57,087 nucleotides of DNA from Candidatus Zambryskiibacteriota bacterium (GTDB taxonomy: Bacteria > Patescibacteriota > Minisyncoccia > Phycocordibacterales > WO2-35-19): positions 1 to 57,087 of the forward strand of contig JAFGCQ010000013.1 in NCBI GenBank assembly GCA_016932555.1, read 5' to 3'. This document shows positions 24,488-32,475 of the stretch, one piece after another. The notes under the pieces were generated by a model, which searched no databases, was not told the origin of the DNA, and worked only from the letters and a program-made list of their open reading frames with translations. A program made the position numbers and the translations under genes. Numbering within the stretch: position 1 is the first letter of the stretch; each line of letters starts with the position of its first letter.

Positions 24488-25920
24488 CCGTTTGAATATT
24501 CATGGCGGTTTGCGACCAGTCTGAACGGCATCGAGAGCTTAACGTCAACGTTTTTTCCGTCTACTAACCGGTTCGAGGTCACAATTTTCAGCAAATCACG
24601 TTTTTCATCCGGAATTCCGGATTCGTAGCTTAAATAAACGCTTCCGGCCAGTTCGAGGAATTCAGCCAGCAGATCCGGTGTCGAGCTGGTATTGTTGTTT
24701 CGAAGCTCCTCAAGTTTTTCCTCAAGATTTTTCCTCTGCATCAAAATCACGGATTTACGTTCTTCGAAAATTTCCTTTCCGATAAGGCGATCGATATAAG
24801 CATCCGTGATTCGCATCAGCCGGTCCTGAAGATTATGCAGCCTCAGGTTTACGGATTTCGCTATCTCCTCCCGGTTATCTTGCCAACTTTCTTTCAGATC
24901 GACCATTTTGCTTTCCAGATATGCCTTCTCATTGTCATTCAATTGAATCGGGATCAATGTTTTTTTGATTGAGTTCTCAACAACCTCCTGCCGTAGACAG
25001 GTTTTAGGGCAATCGCGATTATGGCATCGATAATAATCATGACCCTTCTGTTTTTCTCCGATCAGGGAATGGCCACAGTGCTTGCAGGTGAGTAGTCGAC
25101 GAAAAAGGAAATCATGTTTATGGGCTCGAACATTCAAGCGGCCGTCCAGAACCTTCTGGACCCTGTCAAAGAGAGATTTACGAATGAGCGGCTGGTGGGT
25201 ACCGGAAAACGTTTCGCCTGTGCTACTCAACCGGATCAATCCGATATAGAAGGGATTATTGAGCACCACGGAAAGACCGTTGCGGCTAACTCTACCGCCA
25301 TTGCGATTTCTCAGCCCCAATTTATACATTTCATCATTCAGTGAATCGAGGTTGAATCGTCCGGTAGCGTAAAGTTCAAAAGCTTTTCTGACCAGCGGTG
25401 CCGTGATTTTGTCTAAATCCTTCGGTTTGCCTTTCCCGGTATCCAGATAACCGAGAGGAGCCGGCAAAGGATACAGACCCTGTTTCAAACGCCCGTAGAA
25501 TCCTTTGCGGGTTTCCTCCCTGAGATTGCGGATATAGTCGGCGGCCACGACCGCCTGAATGTCCGCCGAGAGCCTGCCGCCCCTGGATTGCATATCCAGG
25601 CTCTCATTGGCGAAATGTACCGAAATCCCTCGGTCTATAAGCTCGCCCAGTTCCGCCCAGTCTTTCAAATTGCGGGCGCTACGATCGATCTTGTGGACGA
25701 TAACTCCATCGGCCTGGCCCTGCTTTAGAAGCTCAAGCATGCGGTTGAATATCGGTCGGCCGCGTTTAGCCGCCGTCTCGCGTTCTTCCAGCCACTCTAT
25801 GATCTGCAGGCAGTTGCGGATAGCGTAGGCGGAAATGGCGGCACGCTGTTCCTGTAGCGATACGCCGTGCACTCCTTGTTTGACCGTGGAGACACGGATA
25901 TAACCGATATAATTACTCAT
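24427..25920 (-). CDS. Large serine recombinase (integrase)
   Basis: 497 residues. The resolvase domain has catalytic Ser11 in YIRVSTVKQ and DGVIVHKIDRSARN. The recombinase domain includes PAPLGYLDTGKGKP and NPFYIGLIR. A zinc ribbon (CKHCGHSL...YYRCHNRDCPKTC) and a coiled coil follow. Such enzymes integrate elements at short att cores. The last 19 codons are antisense tRNA-Glu (PTGNRTLIPGLKSLCPNR), so the native C-terminus probably ended near SNGD and attachment lies at this edge. Base composition differs strongly from host genes. A small gene lies directly upstream. Confidence 0.92.
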   Translation of the reverse strand: MSNYIGYIRVSTVKQGVHGVSLQEQRAAISAYAIRNCLQIIEWLEERETAAKRGRPIFNRMLELLKQGQADGVIVHKIDRSARNLKDWAELGELIDRGISVHFANESLDMQSRGGRLSADIQAVVAADYIRNLREETRKGFYGRLKQGLYPLPAPLGYLDTGKGKPKDLDKITAPLVRKAFELYATGRFNLDSLNDEMYKLGLRNRNGGRVSRNGLSVVLNNPFYIGLIRLSSTGETFSGTHQPLIRKSLFDRVQKVLDGRLNVRAHKHDFLFRRLLTCKHCGHSLIGEKQKGHDYYRCHNRDCPKTCLRQEVVENSIKKTLIPIQLNDNEKAYLESKMVDLKESWQDNREEIAKSVNLRLHNLQDRLMRITDAYIDRLIGKEIFEERKSVILMQRKNLEEKLEELRNNNTSSTPDLLAEFLELAGSVYLSYESGIPDEKRDLLKIVTSNRLVDGKNVDVKLSMPFRLVANRHEYSNGDPTGNRTLIPGLKSLCPNR

Positions 25921-25959
25921 ATTGAATTGTGGGTAAGCTATTAACTGCGTGGAATATAT

Positions 25960-26178
25960 CTAATTGTTTCTTATATTAGAATTTTGGTATCGGGATGTCA
26001 AAAGCTTGAATGCTTTATAAGATTCTGAATTACCCCTAATACGGCAATAGATTCGGAGAACCAAATCCAAATATCGATCAAAATTCTCCTCTGCCTCCTG
26101 TAATTTATCCTTTTCGATTTCCGGAAAAAGATCGGCGAAACGTGGGATGGAACCGGTAGCCTGCTTGTTTTCATTCAT
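25960..26178 (-). CDS. Small protein upstream of the recombinase
   Basis: 72 residues, mostly helical and charged (ADLFPEIEKDKLQEAEENFDRYLDLVLRI). It ends 39 bases before the recombinase start and probably shares its transcript. Small accessory proteins of this type often precede recombinases and may assist excision, but that role is inferred from position only. Confidence 0.55.
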   Translation of the reverse strand: MNENKQATGSIPRFADLFPEIEKDKLQEAEENFDRYLDLVLRIYCRIRGNSESYKAFKLLTSRYQNSNIRNN

Positions 26179-26668
26179 GTGGAATAAAGATAGGACAGAG
26201 CGACATTAAACAAAGAGGGGCAGAATTGATGTTTCCGGCAATTCGAAGAAGCTGCATGACCGGATATTCTGCAAATCAATTGCCGGTTTTCTTTACATTC
26301 AGCGTATCGCATGCATCTACTTTTTTTTAACGATTAGATCGATATTGAAATTAATTTTAGATATAATTGTAAAACTTCTTTTTAATTTGAAATTGGATTG
26401 CCATTCTAGATCAGTGGCTCGGTGTATATCCTGGGATTGCTATCTCCATTATAATCAACAGATACCATTGCATGTCGAAGTTTCTCGGAATATTCTATAG
26501 ATATGGCCCGAGGATTGCATTAATATCAGACAAGCCTAAATAACATTTAAGGCAGTATCAAGGAAAAGAGCGTTGGTTATGCGGAAGGGAAAGCCATACG
26601 CAGGTTTCTTTTACTTTTTAATTTGCCGTTATTTAAATCACAAAATTATTATCTATAACCCAAACGCT
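26179..26668. other. Gene-free stretch in the island
   Basis: No convincing gene. CCGGCAATT (26235-26243) pairs with AATTGCCGG (26278-26286), which is followed by TTTTCTTT. This could act as a terminator on the plus strand or as recombinase arm sites. The rest shows nothing I can interpret. Confidence 0.35.
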
Positions 26669-27106
26669 ATGAAAAAATCACTCATTCTTGCTCCAGTCTT
26701 TGGCGTTCTGCTCTTGGGCGTTCTACTCTTCCTGAACGGATGCAGAATATTTAAGTCGGTTGAATTGCGAGAGTTGGAGGACTTAGTCTCAGTCATACAG
26801 CTCACGACGGGTAAGGAAATTAGCAGATCGGTCCGAGATAAAGGTACAGAACTTGGAAGAAGTCCGATATATGCAGAAATTTATCTAAAGTACAGACCGA
26901 TAAATGATTATACAAAGAATGAGGTCTATCAAGAAATAATAGAAATCTTGGAAAGAAGAGGATGGAAAGCGGATGATTGGAACATAGTTCCTGATTTTTT
27001 CAGTGCATCTTTAAAAAGTAAGGATAATGTCCACACAATCACGGCCGGAGTACGGCTTCACTCAGATGCAAATCTTGTAAGCGTCCGAGTGACACACTCT
27101 GGTTAA
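26669..27106 (+). CDS. Small lipoprotein
   Basis: 145 residues from ATG 26669, chosen because it gives a proper signal peptide (MKKSLILAPVFGVLLLG) ending at the lipobox LNGC. The remainder is a small mixed alpha/beta domain (EVYQEIIEILERRGWKADDW) with no recognised motif. It is probably membrane-attached and exposed. It lies 27 bases upstream of the SGNH/VWA gene and probably shares its transcript. Confidence 0.6.
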   Translation: MKKSLILAPVFGVLLLGVLLFLNGCRIFKSVELRELEDLVSVIQLTTGKEISRSVRDKGTELGRSPIYAEIYLKYRPINDYTKNEVYQEIIEILERRGWKADDWNIVPDFFSASLKSKDNVHTITAGVRLHSDANLVSVRVTHSG

Positions 27107-27133
27107 TCTCGTGCCCAAAAGGAGGAGTGTCCA

Positions 27134-29455
27134 ATGAACATTTCGATGCAACACAAGGCATTAAGATTTGTCTGTGGATTTGTTGTCGTCTTATTTTTAT
27201 TAACGCTGTTTGTTTCCGCATCTTCAGCGCAATTACTTGAGGAGAAGGTACCGTTTAAGATTGTGCAACTTGGCGATTCATATTCTGCTGGTAATGGCGC
27301 ACGCTCGGCATCAGGAGATCGGAATTATTACAGTGTCTCTGGTTGCTACCGTAGCCCTACAAATTGGGGAAGCCAATTTGCAGAATCTCTTAAAGACACG
27401 TTCGCCGTCACGTATATAAACCGCGCTTGTTCTGGCGGCGTAGTCAGGGACATTCTGAATGAGAGGGACATGCGGGATACTGCTTTTAAGGATTTATTTG
27501 GCAATTGTCCAACGGCAGAATATCCTGATGAAGAATATTATAGAGACACATCCCTCTTAAGCTGCACACGTTATATAAATCCGCAAATTGACGCAATTGA
27601 CAGCAGTGTCGATTTGGTGCTGCTGACAATGGGTGGTAACGATTTAGGATTTGATACCATTATAGAACAATGTTTTGCGCTTGGGTATAGAGATCCAGAG
27701 GGTTGCAGAAATGCAGTCAATGAGGCGAATGCAGGATTGGCAGATTTACAGAGTAATATGATAAATGCATTTGCAGCGATCAAGGCCAAGTTAAAACCCG
27801 GGGCGAAGATCGCGTATGTTGCATATCCTCAGCTTACGTTGCCGGATGTGGAATACACACTTACAAAAGATGTACATGGCGAAATTGTAGATAGCTACGA
27901 TGCCGGAACAGCAATACGTAATTTGGGAGTAACAGGCGAAGCATACCAAAAGACTGCGGTGGAAGCGGCCAATGCCGCAGCAGGAGAAAACTATATTGTC
28001 TTTTATGACGGCACGAAAGCACTGTTTTCAGGGCACGAGCCGAATCCTTCTCCCTATGAACGAAACCCTAATCGATGGATCCATGAATTTGAGGGGTTTT
28101 TAAGGATCAATGAGTGGTATCACCCCAATGAGCTAGGGCATGAAAATTGGGGCAGAGCGCTATCCGCTTTTGAGACCTTTGGCGCAGCTGGTGGAGTATT
28201 CGAGGCCAATTCAGATATCGACGTCGCCTTGGTCGTGGACACTACTGGGTCTATGGCTGGTGAAATTGCCCAGGTGCAGGCTGACCTTTCCATTTTGGTG
28301 AACCAGCTTGCAGCGACAACTGACTCTTATCGAATAGCAGTGGTTTCTTATCGAGACTTCCCTGAACGAACCGGTTGGTCGGGAGACTACCCGGCTAGAG
28401 TCGATCAGACCTTTACTAATGATCTGGCATCGATTCAAGCTGGTATTGATTCTCTCTCGGCTAATGGTGGCGGAGATTGGGAGGAAACAGTTTTTTCAGG
28501 TATTCAGGCTGCCATCAAACTACCATGGCGGCCTGGTGTTACGAAAATTATGATCGTCATCGGTGATGCTCCTGCGCTCTCACCAGAGCCAATTTCCAAT
28601 CTGACAGCTCCCCAAATCGTTGCAAGCAGTATTGCAATAGATCCAGTCAAGATAATAGGTGCTGATGTTGGCAACCTGAATTACAATGGTGCGGTCGGAG
28701 AAATAGCTGGCGAAACTGGCGGTTCGGTTGTTCCAAGCATATCTGGCCTTACAGATACAATTCTAGAAATCCTTGATCAAGCGGCGAAACAGCCATTTGC
28801 CTGGCTTGGCCAGGCTTATTCAGGGACAACCGGCCAATCCATTGAATTTGACGCCTCAGGATCCTATGATCCTTCAGGTTTCCCCATCATGCTCTACGAA
28901 TGGGATTTCGATAACAATGGCATCTATGATCTTGAAACCACAGAAGCTACCGCAGTTCACGTATATGACGCAGCTTATGATGATTACGTTGTTTTACGTG
29001 TGACGGGCTCAGGTGGTACGACGCTTGCAAGTTCCCGAACTCTTGTCAACGCTGAGGGCTTTGCTCCTCAAGGTGGCGAAGACGCGTGCGAACTGGATGA
29101 AAGCGGATTCTCTATCATTACAGATGAGAATGGGGACTTTATTAATTGTACTCCTGAAAGTCTTCCCGACATGGACCAGGAAGGGGTAAGTGAAATTGTG
29201 GGGAATCCCCTAGATTACGCACTGGCAGACCTAGAAAATGCGATTAATGGTCTCTCGCCAATAGCCTTTGAAAATCAGTTTCTCGTTATTTGGAAAGATA
29301 TCGAAAGCGATGATGAGGCCTCTGCATGCGACATTCTACAGGGCATGTCCGGGCTCGCAAATGCTCAAGCGGGAAAGAAGATCACTCAAGAACAAGCCGC
29401 TGCAGTACTTGAGGCAGTTGGTGCATTAAAAGATATTCTGGGATGTACAAAATAA
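27134..29455 (+). CDS. Secreted SGNH hydrolase - VWA - PKD multidomain protein
   Basis: 773 residues. Signal peptide to about residue 33, then an SGNH/GDSL esterase-like domain (GDSYSAGNG with Ser49, TMGGNDLGF, HPNELGH). A von Willebrand A domain (about 360-555) has the MIDAS-like DTTGS. A PKD-like domain (about 560-640) reads SIEFDASGSYDPSG and YEWDFDNNG. A small helical end with Cys residues follows. It would act outside the cell on esters or acetylated polymers while binding a partner through VWA. GGAGGAG precedes the start. No host-type gene here looks similar, so it fits island cargo. Confidence 0.8.
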   Translation: MNISMQHKALRFVCGFVVVLFLLTLFVSASSAQLLEEKVPFKIVQLGDSYSAGNGARSASGDRNYYSVSGCYRSPTNWGSQFAESLKDTFAVTYINRACSGGVVRDILNERDMRDTAFKDLFGNCPTAEYPDEEYYRDTSLLSCTRYINPQIDAIDSSVDLVLLTMGGNDLGFDTIIEQCFALGYRDPEGCRNAVNEANAGLADLQSNMINAFAAIKAKLKPGAKIAYVAYPQLTLPDVEYTLTKDVHGEIVDSYDAGTAIRNLGVTGEAYQKTAVEAANAAAGENYIVFYDGTKALFSGHEPNPSPYERNPNRWIHEFEGFLRINEWYHPNELGHENWGRALSAFETFGAAGGVFEANSDIDVALVVDTTGSMAGEIAQVQADLSILVNQLAATTDSYRIAVVSYRDFPERTGWSGDYPARVDQTFTNDLASIQAGIDSLSANGGGDWEETVFSGIQAAIKLPWRPGVTKIMIVIGDAPALSPEPISNLTAPQIVASSIAIDPVKIIGADVGNLNYNGAVGEIAGETGGSVVPSISGLTDTILEILDQAAKQPFAWLGQAYSGTTGQSIEFDASGSYDPSGFPIMLYEWDFDNNGIYDLETTEATAVHVYDAAYDDYVVLRVTGSGGTTLASSRTLVNAEGFAPQGGEDACELDESGFSIITDENGDFINCTPESLPDMDQEGVSEIVGNPLDYALADLENAINGLSPIAFENQFLVIWKDIESDDEASACDILQGMSGLANAQAGKKITQEQAAAVLEAVGALKDILGCTK

Positions 29456-29470
29456 GTAAGTGGTAGTGTG

Positions 29471-29521
29471 GGTATCTCCCAGTTTCGAGTAAGATTACTC
29501 CGTAGGAATTTGGGAGGTACC
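29471..29521 (+). terminator. Possible terminator or hairpin after the SGNH/VWA gene
   Basis: GGTATCTCCCA (29471-29481) pairs with TGGGAGGTACC (29511-29521) with one wobble. The loop is long and there is no T run, so function is uncertain. Confidence 0.35.
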
Positions 29522-29659
29522 CATTATTTGCTGCCTTCTACAAAGATAAAAAACGCAAGTTCTTCTGTTATTTCCTTCTCGAAAAGAACGATACTACCGA
29601 GTAGCGACCTGATGAACCAATATGCGCGCCTGGACAACTACCGGGGGTGTGGTATTTGA

Positions 29660-30547
29660 TCAATGATGTGCGCGATGAACCGGTTCAGGCGAGTCGGAAG
29701 TGGCCACATAAAGAAGCACTCCTAATTCATTTACCCTCTTGACCGCCACAACAGTTGCACCAGGAGTTCCTTCTGGTACAAGCGTAACGGGATCCCCTTT
29801 CGCTTTCGTCAAACGAATGGATACTGTGAGTCCGGTACCTTTCGTTTCTAAACGAAGTGTAGCTACTCCAGGAAATAATTTCTGCCATGGAAGACCCTCG
29901 CGGATACCTCTAATAACACGTTTCAATTCGGCATCGCCCGGTTGTGAACGGCTACCTCCAAGGGAATCCTCCATAATTTGTATGGCTCGAAGCCGTGCCA
30001 TAGCATGCAATCTTTGTCGGGAACCAGGAGCAACAAGACGTTTAATATCTTCAAACTCAGTTTCAATTAAAATTCTCAGATCTCGTGGTGGACTACTTGA
30101 TATCGGCATCACACGATGTGGAAGATATTCGTGGAGATCGACAGTGAAGACATTCATTAATAAATCTCGAAAGAGCGTAAGCCCAGCCTGCGTATGGAGG
30201 TACAACTGCTCCTCCGATATTTCTAGAATATAGTGCTGGGCGGCGTCGCGCAGGCTATTGATCATCTGGACGGTCACTGCCTGTTCGTTTGTAAGAAATT
30301 TAATCTCACCGCTGCTTAGACATTTACGAACACAGGCATCAAAACCAATAGTTTGCTTGGCCCTTTTCTCTCTGATTTTACCGCCCCGCTCCAAGATACA
30401 AGCTTTCAATAATAGTTCGAATCCACGATCGAGAAGGATTAGGACCGATTCTTCTCTTCCACGATTCCAAGGACGGTTGAAATGTTCGACGGAAAGGAGA
30501 ATGGAATCCAGCGATTTACCGAGAAGTATCCTCGCTTCTCGCTTCAT
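29660..30547 (-). CDS. DUF3644-like HEPN-domain protein
   Basis: 295 residues. The N-terminal half fits DUF3644: DRGFELLLKACILERGGKI, TIGFDACVRKCLSS, FLTNEQAVTVQMINSLRDAAQHY, then EEQLYLHTQAGLTLFRDLL. R100-DAAQ-H105 is an R-x4-H motif, the RNase signature of HEPN domains, used in toxins and anti-phage defence. The C-terminal half is unrecognised. It sits alone in the island, antisense to its neighbours. A defence role is inference. No partner antitoxin is visible. Confidence 0.65.
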   Translation of the reverse strand: MKREARILLGKSLDSILLSVEHFNRPWNRGREESVLILLDRGFELLLKACILERGGKIREKRAKQTIGFDACVRKCLSSGEIKFLTNEQAVTVQMINSLRDAAQHYILEISEEQLYLHTQAGLTLFRDLLMNVFTVDLHEYLPHRVMPISSSPPRDLRILIETEFEDIKRLVAPGSRQRLHAMARLRAIQIMEDSLGGSRSQPGDAELKRVIRGIREGLPWQKLFPGVATLRLETKGTGLTVSIRLTKAKGDPVTLVPEGTPGATVVAVKRVNELGVLLYVATSDSPEPVHRAHH

Positions 30548-30589
30548 CGTATGCCCTTTGAGTTAAGGGAGAATTCGGAATATCAAGAA

Positions 30590-30890
30590 TTATCCCAGCA
30601 CCATTGCCAATAAATAATCCTTACCAATCCTGCGAGCTTCAATAAGAGCGGAATGAAATTTTCCTTCGGGCCAATCATACAACTCAATTTTTTTAACCGC
30701 ACTCATGTTTTGCATCGCAAGCTCAAACACCGTGAATGATGGCTTAGGCGTTCGCCAAAATCGTTTTCCGACAAACCACAACTCGTGCGCGCCCTTGTCC
30801 CATTTCCAGAGACCGATTGAGTGTTTCCAAAGCTTCAGATTGCTGATTCGAATCGCCGCCGCCTGAATAGAGACCTGAAAATTACGGGTT
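30590..30890 (-). pseudogene. 5'-truncated ORF at the island's right edge
   Basis: The frame ending TAA at 30590 stays open through the island edge without an ATG. The readable part (about 100 residues) contains SNLKLWKHSIGLWKWDKGA, FWRTPKPSFTVFELAMQN and VKKIELYDWPEG. It looks like a genuine protein whose start was lost at the junction. A TTG at 30781 could give a 63-residue remnant. Family not recognised. Confidence 0.5.
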
Positions 30891-31304
30891 ATAATGCAGG
30901 TACCAATCGCTGCTTTTATAGATCGTATTAGGGGAGAGAAGGACGATTTTTATATTTTGGTAATTTTTACTCTGCTTATGTCTTTAATACCTTTGCTCTA
31001 TCTAGTTATTCATACTCCTTTACAGCTTTATTTCGTACAATTTTTGATGGGACTTTTTACTGCTTTCACTTTCCCTTCTTATATGGCAATTTTTACCCGG
31101 CATATCGATAAAGATAAGGAAGGTACTGAATGGGGAGTTTATTTCACACTTACTGATCTCACGAGTGCTGCCCTGGCAGCTATCGGTGGTTTCATTGCTG
31201 TCCAAGCTGGTTTTCCTATCCTTATTATTATTATGGTAATTCTCTCTATTATCGGTAGTTTGATTTTAGTACCAATTAAGCCATATCTACGATTAACTAA
31301 ATAA
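30891..31304 (+). pseudogene. MFS transporter, C-terminal fragment
   Basis: About 136 residues with four to five membrane helices and the MFS-type VPIAAFIDRIRGEKDDFY loop, then FLMGLFTAFTFPSYMAIFTRHI and GTEWGVYFTLTDLTSAALAA. The N-terminal half is missing: upstream in-frame codons reach a TGA at 30870 inside island-like sequence. Codon use is host-like. The ATG at 30894 is probably internal to the original gene. It marks the right boundary of the island. Confidence 0.75.
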
Positions 31305-31368
31305 AATTATCAAATTCAGAGCAATTTAAGAAAAATTGTGATAGATTTTTCCTAGTTTAAAAAATTTT

Positions 31369-32475
31369 ATGATTATTTTAGGAATCGAAACTAGTTGTGA
31401 CGAAACTGCAATAAGTATAATTGAGGCGAAAGGGGACTTAAAAACCCCCCGTTTTAAAGTGCTTAGTAGCACAGTGAATAGCCAGATTGACATACATAAA
31501 GAATATGGCGGTGTAGTGCCGAACCTCGCCAAACGTGAGCACCAGAGAAATTTGCTTCCTGTTTTAATAGACACCTTAAGGAAAGCAAATTTATTAGAGA
31601 TACGAGACACGGAATACGAAGTACGAGAAAACAAAGACCCGAAAGAAAACTTGGAAAATTTTTTAAACAAGGTACCCAAGCTTGCTATTGATTTAATTGC
31701 TGTAACGGTCGGACCGGGTTTGGAACCAGCACTTTGGGCTGGCATTAATTTTGCCAAAAAAATAGGGGAGAGATGGAATATTCCTATTATCGGTGCCAAT
31801 CATATGGAAGGACACATCGTTTCAGTTTTAATCGATAGGGAAGAGACAATCGTCTTCCCTGCCCTAGCGCTTTTGATTTCGGGAGGCCACACTGAATTAG
31901 TGCTTCTCAAAGACTGGACAGATAAAGAAAAACTTGGCGAAACTCAAGATGATGCGGTAGGCGAGGCCTTTGATAAAGTTGCTAGAATGCTCGGACTTTC
32001 CTATCCTGGTGGTCCAGAAATATCTCGCCTAGCAGAAGAAGCCAGAGAAAAAAATATAAAATTAGAAACTCGACTCCCCCGCCCCATGATCCATTCTAAA
32101 GATTTTAATTTTTCTTTTTCGGGGTTAAAGACTGCCACACTTTATTATTTGAAAAATAACAATAACGCGAATAAGATAGCGGTAGCCCGAGAATTTGAAG
32201 ATGCAGTGATAGAAACTTTATTATCCAAAACTAAAGCAGCTATAGAAAAATATTCTCCGAAAACTTTAATTATAGGCGGCGGAGTGATAGCTAATAAGGC
32301 TTTGAGAGAAAACTTTTTGCAATTTAATAAATCTTATCCAGATATTAAAATTTTAATTCCCCCTCAATCTCTCGCTACCGATAATGCTACCATGATAGCC
32401 ATCACTGGTTATTTACAGAAATTAAAGAGTCAGAATCAGAACTTAAAAGCTCAAGGAAATTTATCTTTTAACTAG
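31369..32475 (+). CDS. tsaD: tRNA threonylcarbamoyladenosine transferase
   Basis: 368 residues, ASKHA fold. It transfers threonylcarbamoyl to A37 of ANN-decoding tRNAs with TsaB/TsaE. Visible are GIETSCDETA, the metal-binding HMEGH (in NHMEGHIVS), SGGHTELVLL, GEAFDKVARMLG, FSFSGLKTA and LIIGGGVIANKALR. It is longer than usual (about 340) because of an insertion near residues 77-100. Part of that insertion (EIRDTEYEVRE) is encoded by a TACGAG repeat. Its end overlaps the convergent surface-protein gene by eight bases. Confidence 0.93.
   Translation: MIILGIETSCDETAISIIEAKGDLKTPRFKVLSSTVNSQIDIHKEYGGVVPNLAKREHQRNLLPVLIDTLRKANLLEIRDTEYEVRENKDPKENLENFLNKVPKLAIDLIAVTVGPGLEPALWAGINFAKKIGERWNIPIIGANHMEGHIVSVLIDREETIVFPALALLISGGHTELVLLKDWTDKEKLGETQDDAVGEAFDKVARMLGLSYPGGPEISRLAEEAREKNIKLETRLPRPMIHSKDFNFSFSGLKTATLYYLKNNNNANKIAVAREFEDAVIETLLSKTKAAIEKYSPKTLIIGGGVIANKALRENFLQFNKSYPDIKILIPPQSLATDNATMIAITGYLQKLKSQNQNLKAQGNLSFN
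31597..31629. repeat. TACGAG repeat inserted in tsaD
   Basis: Three TACGA units (TACGAG, TACGAA, TACGAG) encode EIRDTEYEVRE in frame, at a place where homologues have no such residues. It is similar to 7757-7795. Confidence 0.45.

Larger units (their letters stand above)
24488..30890. mobile_element. Accessory island between tRNA-Glu and a truncated MFS gene
   Basis: The stretch is visibly richer in G+C than both flanks and uses different codons. It starts with a serine recombinase at a tRNA gene and carries unrelated cargo: a lipoprotein, an SGNH/VWA/PKD protein, a HEPN-like protein and an ORF cut at the right edge. The right edge (about 30880-30893) is set where host-like low-G+C sequence and the MFS fragment begin. 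I see no long copy of the tRNA 3' end there. An assembly join is a possible alternative. Confidence 0.6.

Noticed and set aside
24488-24530. Long direct repeat of the tRNA-Glu 3' end as attR
   Set aside because: Nothing longer than GGGT is shared with the right edge near 30880-30893.
29468-29659. 63-residue plus-strand ORF after the SGNH/VWA gene
   Set aside because: No ribosome-binding site, no protein-like character, and it overlaps a hairpin.
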